Assembly: GCF_011316935.1 (NCBI RefSeq)
Contig: NZ_WLYS01000009.1
Span: forward strand, 1-64,000
Source of the DNA: Sphingobacterium chungjuense
GTDB lineage: Bacteria > Bacteroidota > Bacteroidia > Sphingobacteriales > Sphingobacteriaceae
Direction: 5' to 3'
Length of the DNA: 64,000 bases
In this document: piece after piece, positions 1-9,147 of the stretch
How positions within the stretch are numbered: the first letter of the stretch is position 1
Layout of the letters: each line of letters begins with the position of its first letter
Translations under genes and position numbers: made by a program
The notes under the pieces: generated by a model
What the model saw: the letters and a program-made list of their open reading frames with translations, nothing else
Databases searched by the model: none
Told to the model about the DNA's origin: nothing

Positions 1-772
1 GATTATTTATGAGTAAAAAAATAACTTTTATATAATAAATGAACATAAAATGTTTTATTATCGATTATTTTACAATTATTTTTATGTCTTTTCATAAAAA
101 AATAGAAAAACTGATCAATTGATGCTGAATTTTTTTTAATCTAACTTTTCTATACGAGTATCTTTAAGACCACCCCTGCATTTAATGAAAAAAAAATGAT
201 GGTTTAACTACGCTCGAACACAAAGTAGAGGAAACCGCTAAAGTGCTTGCTGAAATCATTTGACTTCCAAAATTATATTTCCATAGATATTCAGGAATAG
301 GATGTACATCAAAACATCAGTTTTGTGAAAGCCCGTAGATAGCTTTGGAAAAAGAAAGCCAATCGGCTGTGAAAACTCGATCGCATTGACTACTGCTATC
401 GACTGCTGTAGCCATGAAAGGCTAGTCAATCTACTATATGTTGCTTTCGGAAAGTGCGACATGTAGGATTTGAAAACGGAAAATCAAGTAAATATGAAAT
501 AGTATAACCTTTGAATCGGCTCCGTTAAATCACTATTTGATAGGCAGTTTGGAATATAAGGCGGTATACCTAGGGCAACCATATCCAAAAACCGACCTTT
601 CCAACTGCGAGCCCTATTGGACAAAACACTGGTATTTTTCGTAAAAAAAGATAATAGTGATTGGAATCGCCAACTACTTATAGACTAATTGCCGATAGAT
701 TGCCGTCTACTTAACCTGTCACGTATCGTTAGTGTATTGCTAGTGTAACTCACATAGCCATTTTATGTATTA

Positions 773-803
773 GTACAGTATCGGTACTATACCGAAACTG
801 TAC
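773..803. repeat. Imperfect inverted repeat
   Basis: Arms of 14 bases (773-786 and 790-803) pair with one mismatch around a 3-base loop. The motif AGTGTA occurs twice shortly before it (around 730-747). No flanking gene explains it; it could be an operator or a mobile-element remnant. Confidence 0.5.
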
Positions 804-907
804 GTAGAAACACTAAAAAATGCCTTATTTTTGGCGAGACTTGCGCGAACTTTTGGGCAATGTCTAGTGACTCTTAGATACACAGGGCTGGCATTGAAAT
901 AGAACTA

Positions 908-944
908 CAAAAAAGTCCATCATCAAGAGATGAAGGACTTTTTT
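908..944. terminator. Terminator-like hairpin with T tract
   Basis: The stem AAAAAGTCC / GGACTTTTT plus an inner CATC/GATG pairing ends in six T on the plus strand and is A-rich at the other end, so it could work in both directions. On the minus strand it lies downstream of the orphan fragment ending at 1001. Confidence 0.65.
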
Positions 945-1000
945 GTACGGTGCGAAAGTTAAAAAAAAACGCCATGCTGCTTCTGCTCATTCTATTGCAA

Positions 1001-1159
1001 TTACTTCGCTATAATAGTCTCATACAGAAAATACCCTTGATAATCAATACATTGCACACCCAATCGCTTGCCGCGACAAAGTGCAAATCGTATCCGCCCA
1101 TCGATATCCACACTTTTCAGATGATCGGAAGTTTTAGTCATGCCATTCACCAGCTGCAC
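1001..1159 (-). pseudogene. Orphan C-terminal coding fragment, unknown family
   Basis: About 52 codons read openly on the minus strand from a possible GTG at 1159 (ATG at 1141) to a TAA at 1001. The translation has ordinary protein composition and ends ...DYQGYFLYETIIAK. An in-frame TGA inside the perfect hairpin at 1165-1193 closes the frame upstream, so this looks like the tail of a gene whose body is gone. I do not recognise the family. It lies downstream of susD in the same direction and could be carried by susD read-through. It may be chance. Confidence 0.3.
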
Positions 1160-1164
1160 GATCG

Positions 1165-1193
1165 CTAGGCACGGCGCTCAGCGCCGTGCCTAG
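1165..1193. terminator. Perfect GC-rich hairpin after susD
   Basis: A perfect 13-base stem (CTAGGCACGGCGC and its complement) encloses the 3-base loop TCA, 46 bases beyond the susD stop at 1239. No T tract follows on the minus strand, so it is not a canonical intrinsic terminator. It may protect the mRNA 3' end or be a dispersed palindrome. Confidence 0.5.
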
Positions 1194-1238
1194 TGTACTT
1201 TTCCTAAAATCTCTTCTTTTCATAGCGATTTGCAGATC

Positions 1239-2897
1239 CTAATACCCGTTGTTTTGTGTCCAATTGGTATTGACCTCCATTACCGGACGCGGAATAGGAA
1301 ATATGCGACGGAAATACTCATTATAGCCTGCGGAATAAAGCGATTTGAAGCCCCAATCTTGCTCAAACAAGCCGAATCGGATCAGATCATTTCGTCTCCA
1401 CGACTCATCCGCAAATTCACGCCCGCGCTCATCCAGTAATTCAGCTAATGTTGGTTGCTGCGCCAGGTTTGGCGCTTTCACGTACGTACGGATTTGGTTG
1501 ATCAGTGATTGTGGCGTTTCTCCCTGTGTAGGTACGGCACCACGAAGGATCGCTTCTGCTTTCATCAACAATACGTCGGCGTATCGAAAGATCGGTACAT
1601 CATTACTTTGGCTACGCTGATTGGCAGCCGTTACATTGACATCCATATAGAATTTTAAAGAGCGATAGCCCATTGATCTTCCTTTTTGATCATTTCCCGC
1701 ATTTAAGGTGGAGCCACCATCAGGACGTAAGGTGATTTCTCTCGAGGTTTCCATGTGCCAGTCAAACACCACATCGGCATCAGCACCGGTGTAATCCTGG
1801 TCGATGCCTTTTTTAGAAGTTCTGATTAAGAATGGTCGGGTAAGATCTGGTGCGTAATCCGACCAATAATATTGCAAACCGCCCATGTACGAAGCATTAC
1901 GCTCATCACCGGGCAAATTAAATTTATCTAAAAAGGCTGGTAACACTCTAAATGTACCGCCCACACTTTGCGGTAGCGGTGCAAATTGATTTTGACTACT
2001 GCGATGTATCCAAAAACGGGCATAGGTCATCCCCTGCTGCTTCTCCCGATCAAAAGGCATCGCAAAAATAAAGTCTTTGATTTGCGGGCCATTATCTGGT
2101 CTGAACTTTTCGAGAAAACGATGGCTGCTCAGATTAAATTGCCCAGACTGAATGATTTCGTCACAGAAAGCGACCACTTCATTCAACTTCTCATTCGGCA
2201 TCGCGGGGTTGTAGGTGGCTACATCATTGGCAGTATATACGCCCCAATTCAGATAGAGCTTCGCCAATAACGCATCGGCCATGTGTCGCGTCGCTTTGCC
2301 ATACGTAGCTGCGGAAACCGCAACTGGCAAGCGTTCGCGTACCGCTAATAATTCGGACTCAATAAAGCGACAGATCTCGGCACGAGAAGTGCGTTCGGGT
2401 ATCTGATCTACCTTAGAAACGATCAGCGGAGCCGCACCAAAATTATCCATTAGTATAAAATAGAAGTAAGCTCTCATGGCGCGCATAGGTGCGGCGTTTT
2501 CGCTCTCGTCGTCATTGAAGATAGCGAGTACATTATTGGCGAGGTTGATGCCAGACATGGCACCATTCCAGATTGTGGGCAAAAGTGCATTATCTGGAGT
2601 CCAATTATGCACATGCAACTCGCGAAAACGGCCGCCATCGTAATAATCCGTTCCTATCGCCAAACTGACCGCCTCATCAGAAGACAGCGTTTGCACCATC
2701 CAATGATTATTGCCCATGGCGCTACGATATGCCGCATATACATCAGCAGAAATCGCTTCAGCAGCGCGTTCCGTAGTTGGAAACTCGGTGTATTGTGATT
2801 TAATATCTACATCCAGATCTGTGCAAGACGACAACAATAAAGCCGCACCCACCGCACCAGATAGTAGTATAGAAATATGGAAAAAAGGTAATTTCAT
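1239..2897 (-). CDS. SusD/RagB-family nutrient-binding outer-membrane lipoprotein
   Basis: This is the cell-surface substrate-binding lid that pairs with a SusC TonB-dependent channel. The protein is 552 residues, in the usual SusD range. A hydrophobic leader ends in the lipobox LLSSC at about residues 21-25, predicting lipidation and export. The C-terminal SusD signature is present: the segment ERGREFADESWRRNDLIRFG and a terminal NTNWTQNNGY resembling the family ending in N-Q/N-N-P/G-Y. It begins 12 bases after the upstream SusC stop, so the two are co-transcribed behind the FecR/sigma genes. The substrate cannot be read from sequence. The sigma/FecR pair suggests induction by substrate. Confidence 0.95.
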   Translation of the reverse strand: MKLPFFHISILLSGAVGAALLLSSCTDLDVDIKSQYTEFPTTERAAEAISADVYAAYRSAMGNNHWMVQTLSSDEAVSLAIGTDYYDGGRFRELHVHNWTPDNALLPTIWNGAMSGINLANNVLAIFNDDESENAAPMRAMRAYFYFILMDNFGAAPLIVSKVDQIPERTSRAEICRFIESELLAVRERLPVAVSAATYGKATRHMADALLAKLYLNWGVYTANDVATYNPAMPNEKLNEVVAFCDEIIQSGQFNLSSHRFLEKFRPDNGPQIKDFIFAMPFDREKQQGMTYARFWIHRSSQNQFAPLPQSVGGTFRVLPAFLDKFNLPGDERNASYMGGLQYYWSDYAPDLTRPFLIRTSKKGIDQDYTGADADVVFDWHMETSREITLRPDGGSTLNAGNDQKGRSMGYRSLKFYMDVNVTAANQRSQSNDVPIFRYADVLLMKAEAILRGAVPTQGETPQSLINQIRTYVKAPNLAQQPTLAELLDERGREFADESWRRNDLIRFGLFEQDWGFKSLYSAGYNEYFRRIFPIPRPVMEVNTNWTQNNGY

Positions 2898-2909
2898 GAT
2901 TGATTCAGA

Positions 2910-5900
2910 TTATAAGTTAAAGTTTAGACCAAACATCCAAGTACGTGTACGTGGATAGGTTTGACGGTTATCGATACCAGGCATCAGGCCACCTAGATCC
3001 ACTTCAGGATCTATTCCTTTGTATCCGGTAAGTGTGAATACATTATTTACCGTCGCGTAAACGCGGAGATTCTTGATCGATGTACCACTAGTCGGTATTT
3101 GGTAAGCCAAGGTGAGGTATGCTAAACGGAGGTAATCCCCTTTCTCCAAATAACGATCAGATAAATAATGCGCGTTGATATCTGTCATGCGTTCGGTCTC
3201 AAACACGCTAGCTAGTAGATTTTTTTGACCGGCATTACCGACTACGTTAGAGTGGCGTGCACGCGTCGCATTCATGATTTGATGGCCAAACACGCCTTGA
3301 AACATTCCCGTCAAGGCGAAGCCACGATACTGAAAGTTATTATTCCAGCCCAAGGTATAACTCGGTTGTGCTGTGCCTGTCCCTGCACGATCTTTATTCA
3401 CTGGCGTAATCGTGGTGTTACCAGTACGTTCACCACTTTGCGCATCGCGTTCGTAAAACGTGGAAATACCATCTTCGTTGTAGCCAGCCCATTCCCAAGT
3501 ATAGAACTGTCCGATAGGTGCACCTTCCATCAAGCGCTGCTGAAAAGCATTACTTTGTCCGGCTCCGCCAAGATTTGCCAAGTCGATATATGCCGTCGAA
3601 AATTCTTGATTCGATATGCGCGTCACGTCGTTTCGATTGTGTGAGGCCACGATATCGGTGTTCCAGCGCAAACTTCCTGTGCGCAACGGCGCGAAGTTTA
3701 GCGTAAGCTCTAAACCACGATTATTGATCTCACCCACATTTGCGGTTAATGAGCTATACAGGTATTTTGTAGTCGATACCGCGTAATCGTATATTAAGTC
3801 TGTCGTATTCTTGGTGTAATATTCTAATGTACCACTCAACCTATTGTCCAAGATGGCGAAATCCAACCCCAGATTGAGCATGCCGGTGCGTTCCCATCTC
3901 AAATCAGGATTTGCATTGCGTAAGGCAGCTAACGTACGAAGATCGCGCCCATTGGCATCCGTGTAGAAGCTGGATGTAGCTCCATACACACGGCGCGCTG
4001 TGAACACATCAAATCCTAATGAATTACCACTTACACCATAACCAGCACGCACTTTCAAGTCATTAAAAATGCCTAGGTCTTGTACGAAGTTTTCTTCGGA
4101 AAGGCGCCATGCAGCAGAAATAGATGGAAATGTTGCCCAACGATTATTGGCACCAAATGCGGATGAACCATCACGGCGTACCATTGCTTGGAAGATATAT
4201 TTGCTATCGTACGTGTAGTTCAATCGGCCATAAAAAGAGATCATTCTTAGTGTAGACAGGTAATAATTCCCAAACCCCTGCAAGTCGACCACATTGGCCA
4301 TACCGGGATTGTAATATCCTAGACCATCATCGTAATAATCGGACGTGGTGAGCTGAAAACCATCATTATTATTATTTTCTTCCCAAGAATATCCTGCAAG
4401 TGCATTCAGCTTATGGAGCTCATTAAATGTTTTCTCATAATTCAAATTCATCTCCATCACTTTACGTTCATCTTCTACCGCTGCGCGGATCGAACGACCG
4501 TTTTGATTGCGGGTGGCCATCGATTTGCTGGTATAGTATTGCGAAGGGTTAAACTGCCGGTTTTGCATGGAAAGATCCAAATTGTAGGTTAAACCAGAAA
4601 ATAGCTGATACCCTAAACGCGCATGCGTCTGCAAGACTTTTGTTTTGGTGAAATTCGTATTTTCCTCGATCAATGACACGGGGTTGACGTATTGCGAGCG
4701 ATCGGTTTTCTCAAACCATGATCCATCTTCGCGACGCATCGGAGAAACCGGTAAATAGTAATACATCGCATCATACACACTCAACCCATCGCCAAGCGCA
4801 AGTACATCGTTTTGCTTGGTAATACTGGCATTGACGTTGAACGAAGCGGTTAACCGATCGCTCAGTGCTTTGGTCTGCACAAAACCACGCGCAATCTGAC
4901 GCCCCATATCGGTACCTTTAATCACGCCGTTGTTCTGAAACGTATTGATACTGGCGTTGTATTGTGTACGATCGGTAGCACCCAATAATGAAATATTGTG
5001 ATTGTTGGATACACCGGTTCGTTCTACTTCCTTTTGCCAATCCGTATCGGCACCCAGATCGTCCGTAGGTTCCATACTGAAGTTGTTTTCATCGACGAAA
5101 CGACGGTATTGCTCCCCATTCATCATTTCGTAGCGACGGGCTACTTTATCCATTGCCACATAGCCATTGTAAGAAATATCAGTTTGGCCAGCTTTGCCGC
5201 GTTTGGTCGTGACGATGATGACACCGTTGGCTGCTTTAGAACCATAAATTGCGGTCGCAGACGCATCTCTAAGCACATTGATGCTGGCGATGTCATCTGG
5301 CGCTACTAATGCCAGTGAAGCGCCCGGAACCCCGTCGATCACATAGTAAGGTTCCATCGCTTCACCTGTTCGTAGCGTGGATGCACCACGTAAACTGACA
5401 GATGGTGTAGCATTGGGATTACTATTGTTCGTAGAAATAGTCAATCCCGGAACTTTTCCTTGCAGCATTTGCGCAGGCGATGTCAGTACGCCGACATTCA
5501 TATTTTCGGCCTCAATGGTGGTGATCGAGCTGGTCACATCCTTACGCGAAAGTCGTCCATAACCAATAACTACTTCTTCGATCGCGGTAGTGACTGGTCG
5601 CATTTTAATGCTTAATGCAACTACTTCTCCTGCTCTAATTTGGTAACCACGTAAGGTATCTGGCTCAAAACCGAGCGAGTTAAATATAAAGTGATAAGGC
5701 CCGCCAGTAGGCAAATTACTGAATGAAAATAATCCCTGATTGTTGGACGTGGTGGTATAACTCAATCCATCTTTGGAATGAACCGCATCAATAGTGACGC
5801 CGGATAAAAAGCCTCCGGATTCATTTTGTGTACCGCCTCGAACTTGTACTTGTTGGGCGTGGCTTCGACTGATCGTCGCGCCTAAGAGAACAAAAAGTAT

Positions 5901-5936
5901 GATGACTTTTTGAAATGTGTGCAAATGGTGTAACAT
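2910..5936 (-). CDS. SusC/RagA-family TonB-dependent outer-membrane transporter
   Basis: This large TonB-gated beta-barrel imports oligomers delivered by its SusD partner. A signal peptide (residues 1-27, ending SHA) is followed by a carboxypeptidase-regulatory-like beta-sandwich (about 30-110). The TonB-box region reads EEVVIGYG, and the plug contains the SusC motifs QGKVPGL, YVIDGVPG, NVLRDASATAIYG and NGVIIVTTKRG. A barrel runs to the C-terminal YPRTRTWMFGLNFNL. Length (1008) is typical. It starts 20 bases after fecR and is followed by susD after 12 bases. No STN signalling domain lies between signal peptide and beta-sandwich, which is unusual for a receptor paired with FecR and sigma. Confidence 0.95.
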   Translation of the reverse strand: MLHHLHTFQKVIILFVLLGATISRSHAQQVQVRGGTQNESGGFLSGVTIDAVHSKDGLSYTTTSNNQGLFSFSNLPTGGPYHFIFNSLGFEPDTLRGYQIRAGEVVALSIKMRPVTTAIEEVVIGYGRLSRKDVTSSITTIEAENMNVGVLTSPAQMLQGKVPGLTISTNNSNPNATPSVSLRGASTLRTGEAMEPYYVIDGVPGASLALVAPDDIASINVLRDASATAIYGSKAANGVIIVTTKRGKAGQTDISYNGYVAMDKVARRYEMMNGEQYRRFVDENNFSMEPTDDLGADTDWQKEVERTGVSNNHNISLLGATDRTQYNASINTFQNNGVIKGTDMGRQIARGFVQTKALSDRLTASFNVNASITKQNDVLALGDGLSVYDAMYYYLPVSPMRREDGSWFEKTDRSQYVNPVSLIEENTNFTKTKVLQTHARLGYQLFSGLTYNLDLSMQNRQFNPSQYYTSKSMATRNQNGRSIRAAVEDERKVMEMNLNYEKTFNELHKLNALAGYSWEENNNNDGFQLTTSDYYDDGLGYYNPGMANVVDLQGFGNYYLSTLRMISFYGRLNYTYDSKYIFQAMVRRDGSSAFGANNRWATFPSISAAWRLSEENFVQDLGIFNDLKVRAGYGVSGNSLGFDVFTARRVYGATSSFYTDANGRDLRTLAALRNANPDLRWERTGMLNLGLDFAILDNRLSGTLEYYTKNTTDLIYDYAVSTTKYLYSSLTANVGEINNRGLELTLNFAPLRTGSLRWNTDIVASHNRNDVTRISNQEFSTAYIDLANLGGAGQSNAFQQRLMEGAPIGQFYTWEWAGYNEDGISTFYERDAQSGERTGNTTITPVNKDRAGTGTAQPSYTLGWNNNFQYRGFALTGMFQGVFGHQIMNATRARHSNVVGNAGQKNLLASVFETERMTDINAHYLSDRYLEKGDYLRLAYLTLAYQIPTSGTSIKNLRVYATVNNVFTLTGYKGIDPEVDLGGLMPGIDNRQTYPRTRTWMFGLNFNL

Positions 5937-5956
5937 GTTAAGTATAGGTGTTTGGT

Positions 5957-7084
5957 TTATTGATCTAGTGTATCATTCGTATTGCTAGTTTCCGATTCAT
6001 TAGGTTTTGCTTGACGAAGCAACAGATAGGATCCATCTTGCTGCTCTACATAACGAAGATCATTGATCAAGCAAATGATCGCCAAGACATCATGGAGTTT
6101 CTCTTTAGAAAGGTCAACCGTACCCGTGTAATGAATTTGTTGGAGCGATGGCTCCCCAAAATGGATTGCTTTGCCATACGCATGGCCCAACTGCGTCATG
6201 ACTTGTGCCAGTGGAATATTGTCCATTTCTAGGAATACTTTGGCAGCGGCTTTGTCGACTTTCGCTACCTCTTCCTTGATCGTTTTTTGTACGCTTGGCG
6301 TTTGGTGCGCGATTACTTGAAATGCTGCATCAAATAAGATTCGTTCGCCTTTATTGCTCAAGATGGTGCGAGCCATAGCAGTCTGCATCGCTATAGGCGC
6401 TACTGCCACCTTACCACTATGTAAGATGACCGATGTGCGATTGTTTTTTTCGCTTGTATTGATGGTAAATGAAGTACCTAATGCCGTCGTTTTCGTCGCG
6501 CCTGCGTAAACGCTAAAAGGCCTCGCCGCGTCTTTAGCTACATCGAAATAAGCCTTTCCTTCTAAATGCAGTTCCCGACTGCTCGGGGAAAATGTGGCAG
6601 GGTAGCTTAGCTTAGCCTGTGCATAAAGCGTTACGCTAGATCCGTCGGGAAGGGTAAAATGCTGGGATTCTTTACTTGTATTTTCTAAGACAGTGGACGA
6701 CGTATCGGGTGGCGGCATCACTTCGGCGACGTGGTTAGCCGTTTGGATATCCGGCGAACTGCCAAGCCATACCCGCCAACTAAATACGCCGCAGAAAAGA
6801 AGTACCGCTGCCGCAATAGCATATCGCGCTAATTGCTGCCGCCGATGCATGCGACGAATCGACCGTATTTTATTTTGACTATCTGTCGCAATCGCCTGCT
6901 GCAGGTCGACAGACATTCGCTCCGTAGGAATAGCTGACTGAGAAACATCGTCGGTATACGATTTCCATTCAGAATCAGAAAATAAACGTTCGACGATCCC
7001 GGGATCGTTCCAAAGATGTGCGCGCAATTGGCGTTCGCGATCGGTCAGATCCGGTTTCGGAGACGATCTCTTTTTAAACTTCAT
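5957..7084 (-). CDS. FecR-family anti-sigma factor
   Basis: This is an inner-membrane anti-sigma factor that relays the state of the outer-membrane receptor to an ECF sigma factor. The 375-residue protein has a cytoplasmic N-terminus, one membrane segment at about 87-108 (LARYAIAAAVLLFCGVFSW), a periplasmic FecR domain (LPDGSSVTLYAQAKLSYP and the G-KAYFDVAKD motif), and a C-terminal DUF4974-like domain (about 285-355). It lies 117 bases after the sigma gene and 20 bases before susC. The order sigma-FecR-SusC-SusD is the standard Bacteroidota trans-envelope arrangement. Confidence 0.95.
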   Translation of the reverse strand: MKFKKRSSPKPDLTDRERQLRAHLWNDPGIVERLFSDSEWKSYTDDVSQSAIPTERMSVDLQQAIATDSQNKIRSIRRMHRRQQLARYAIAAAVLLFCGVFSWRVWLGSSPDIQTANHVAEVMPPPDTSSTVLENTSKESQHFTLPDGSSVTLYAQAKLSYPATFSPSSRELHLEGKAYFDVAKDAARPFSVYAGATKTTALGTSFTINTSEKNNRTSVILHSGKVAVAPIAMQTAMARTILSNKGERILFDAAFQVIAHQTPSVQKTIKEEVAKVDKAAAKVFLEMDNIPLAQVMTQLGHAYGKAIHFGEPSLQQIHYTGTVDLSKEKLHDVLAIICLINDLRYVEQQDGSYLLLRQAKPNESETSNTNDTLDQ

Positions 7085-7201
7085 ACTAGGAATACGCGGC
7101 TCGAGCCACCATCCCTATCTCCTTAACAATTATTTAATCTGGATCTGAAAAATTCGGTGTACCTGTACTTATACCTTGGATTCGACATAGGGCATATTGT
7201 G

Positions 7202-7726
7202 CTACAGCATTACAGAATATAGGTGTTGTTTTAATTGGCCTAAAGCCTTTCCGATGTGTTTTTCGACCGCTTTGGTCGAGATGGAAAATAGGTCTGCTAT
7301 TTCTCGATGTGACATTCCTTGCTTTCGACTGAGGTCAAAAACCAACCGTCGCATCTTGGGCATATTCTCCATGTCTTTTTCTATGATTTGCAATAAATCT
7401 TTGCTCTCAATGGCATTGATGAGTGAGTTGGTCAGCGGCGTTTCTGCGGTATCACCTTCATACTTGAACCGAGTCGCCTCTTTTCGCAGCAAATCAATCA
7501 TCACCTGCCTAGCCATACCAAAGAGCTGTATCTGTATCTCGAGTGTATGACTCAAGGTATGACGGCTCTTCCAGAATTTGATAAACGTGAGTTGCGTGAC
7601 CTCTTCCGCCATGTAGTCGGATTTGGTTCGGTTCAGGATAAAACCGTAAATGCGCGGATGATAATCTTGGTAAATCCTATTAAAGACAAGCTCGTTATCC
7701 GATTGCAGTGCATGTATTTCATTCAT
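7202..7726 (-). CDS. ECF sigma-70 factor (Bacteroidota SusC-associated type)
   Basis: The 174-residue protein has sigma region 2 (about 10-75, including YHPRIYGFILNRTKSDYMAE and EVTQLTFIKFWKSR) and region 4 (about 115-165, the helix-turn-helix MSHREIADLFSISTKAVEKH). It lacks region 3, as ECF factors do. It should direct RNA polymerase to the downstream fecR-susC-susD genes when released by FecR. A perfect TAnnTTTG -7 box (7742 to 7735, minus) ends 8 bases before the ATG, so the mRNA leader is very short or absent if that promoter is used. Confidence 0.94.
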   Translation of the reverse strand: MNEIHALQSDNELVFNRIYQDYHPRIYGFILNRTKSDYMAEEVTQLTFIKFWKSRHTLSHTLEIQIQLFGMARQVMIDLLRKEATRFKYEGDTAETPLTNSLINAIESKDLLQIIEKDMENMPKMRRLVFDLSRKQGMSHREIADLFSISTKAVEKHIGKALGQLKQHLYSVML

Positions 7727-7734
7727 AGGTCTTG

Positions 7735-7742
7735 CAAAGGTA
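7735..7742 (-). promoter_or_regulatory. -7 box TACCTTTG upstream of ECF sigma
   Basis: It matches the Bacteroidota TAnnTTTG consensus exactly on the minus strand. No clear TTTG -33 element was found at the usual spacing. It ends 8 bases before the sigma ATG, implying a nearly leaderless transcript. Confidence 0.45.
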
Positions 7743-7851
7743 TTGGCTTTTGGAGGATTGTATTTTTAAGGAATTGTTATCCTTGTGTAAAACCACCCCA
7801 AAAAACGACACGCTTTCAAGAGAACAAATCGTTACTGCATAGACGTCTTTT

Positions 7852-8166
7852 TTAATTAGGAATCCAAACCATCAATCCTTTTTGCGGTTCTGCAGAATTT
7901 TCATTTTGTGCAATCACTGGCATTACATTTGGATTATCTTCTTCGATAGCGTACGTATTGCCATCTGCCGGAATATGCCAATTGTAATCGTTATCGGTAG
8001 TCGTTAGCAATGTCTTCACGCGAGTGGCCAGATCAATCTTCAGAAAACCATCAAAATTTTCATAATAAATAGTACCGGTCAGAGCTTCCGAATCGCCGGA
8101 AGGAAGATCATAATCTTTGGAACAGCCTACCAATGCAACAAATAATAATATAGCCCATATTCGCAT
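7852..8166 (-). CDS. Small lipoprotein, possibly truncated
   Basis: The ATG at 8166 is preferred because it puts a compact lipoprotein signal at the start (MRIWAILLFVALVGCSK; lipidated Cys about residue 15). Upstream Met codons would add a charged extension. The mature part (about 90 residues) has a TIYYENFDGFLKIDL motif like one blade of a WD40/TolB-type propeller and stops after KGLMVWIPN. That is much shorter than propeller proteins, so the gene may be a truncated remnant. It directly follows another lipoprotein gene and is probably in its operon. The function is unknown. Confidence 0.55.
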   Translation of the reverse strand: MRIWAILLFVALVGCSKDYDLPSGDSEALTGTIYYENFDGFLKIDLATRVKTLLTTTDNDYNWHIPADGNTYAIEEDNPNVMPVIAQNENSAEPQKGLMVWIPN

Positions 8167-8220
8167 ATAAATCATATTATTTTTCACATCTAGATGGATG
8201 ATTATCAAATTGTAAAGCAC

Positions 8221-8829
8221 CTAGCAATCAGGAACCATACCCATTGTCATACCATTTGGTCCCCAAATGGGTACGACGCGTACCCCACAACCAGAATCAT
8301 CATCATTCTCGGTTGGGATTTCGCGAGTTGTATTCAACTGCAGGTTTAAGGTCGAACCAGCAGGGAATGCACCATCCGTCTGTTTGAAATAAATACTCAT
8401 GGCCAAATCCGCCTTGCCACGTTGAAAAATTCCGTCAAACAACATGCTTTGTGCCACATTTTCGATTTTTCCGTCTATCTTTTCTTGACTAATCACGAAA
8501 TAACTTTCGCTCTCGGCTGCTTCTAGCCGTAAGTCAGATCCATGTATCTTCCCTCGGAATTTTAGGTTTATCTCTCCTTGATCATCAAAATCTGCCATAA
8601 ACACCACTGATACAGAATCGTTTGTAGCTTCTATGACGGCTATACGGCCTTCACCATTCCATGTATAATCTGCCTCACCGGGCTGCGATCGTACACCGCG
8701 TGCCGTACCTTTGTACGGCTTACCACCATAAAGTTCATCAAAATCACCATCTGCAATAGGCGTAGAATCATCTTTCGAACAGCCAACAAATAATAAACTA
8801 ACTATGAAAATTGTGAATAGCTTTTTCAT
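8221..8829 (-). CDS. Hypothetical lipoprotein
   Basis: The 202-residue protein has a clear lipoprotein signal (MKKLFTIFIVSLLFVGCSKD, lipidated Cys at residue 17). The rest is predicted soluble, rich in beta-forming stretches and acidic residues. It carries an EIPTENDDDSGCG segment near the end and two late cysteines (in SGCG and the terminal PDC) that could form a disulfide. I do not recognise a family. It lies divergent from the second susC across about 320 bases and immediately before the small lipoprotein at 7852, with which it probably forms a two-gene transcript. Confidence 0.7.
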   Translation of the reverse strand: MKKLFTIFIVSLLFVGCSKDDSTPIADGDFDELYGGKPYKGTARGVRSQPGEADYTWNGEGRIAVIEATNDSVSVVFMADFDDQGEINLKFRGKIHGSDLRLEAAESESYFVISQEKIDGKIENVAQSMLFDGIFQRGKADLAMSIYFKQTDGAFPAGSTLNLQLNTTREIPTENDDDSGCGVRVVPIWGPNGMTMGMVPDC

Positions 8830-9147
8830 CTTGATTTTATTTGTAATAATACAGAACTAAGTTACCAGTGAAAGTCGCATAGGTCAATCCCCGAAAACCA
8901 GTATTTTACAATCTAGGCGTAAATGTCTGCGATCAAGCAGACATAATGGTAGCACGTACATAACTGTAAAAACAACCAATTCAAATCACTAACAAACAAT
9001 AAATTACAAAAAAAACAAGGCGCACCATCCCCTAATCAATGTGTAACAAATTCGTCTAAACTCCACGTTGCTTAGCTTAAAGCCCGATTGAAATAGATGA
9101 TATCATCCATTTTTTCCTACCTTGGGACAACTAATAAACATAAACCT
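8830..9147. other. Divergent intergenic region upstream of second susC
   Basis: About 318 bases without a gene, rich in A and C, containing the divergent promoters of the lipoprotein pair (minus) and the susC/susD pair (plus). A near-consensus -7 box TACCTTGG is at 9118-9125 (one mismatch to TAnnTTTG), 22 bases before the chosen susC ATG. No clear operator was seen. Confidence 0.5.

Larger units (their letters stand above)
1..1000. other. AT-rich gene-poor region
   Basis: No convincing gene is seen on either strand. The first 200 bases are very AT-rich. Short open frames here are interrupted and resemble no family I recognise. It contains an imperfect inverted repeat (773-803) and a terminator-like hairpin (908-944). 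It may be decayed accessory DNA. Confidence 0.5.

Noticed and set aside
256..462. 68-codon minus-strand open frame in the AT-rich left end
   Set aside because: No recognisable motif, no neighbours, no good start context; likely chance.
950..1168. 72-codon plus-strand frame
   Set aside because: Antisense to the more protein-like minus-strand fragment at 1001-1159 and of low-complexity start; not supported.
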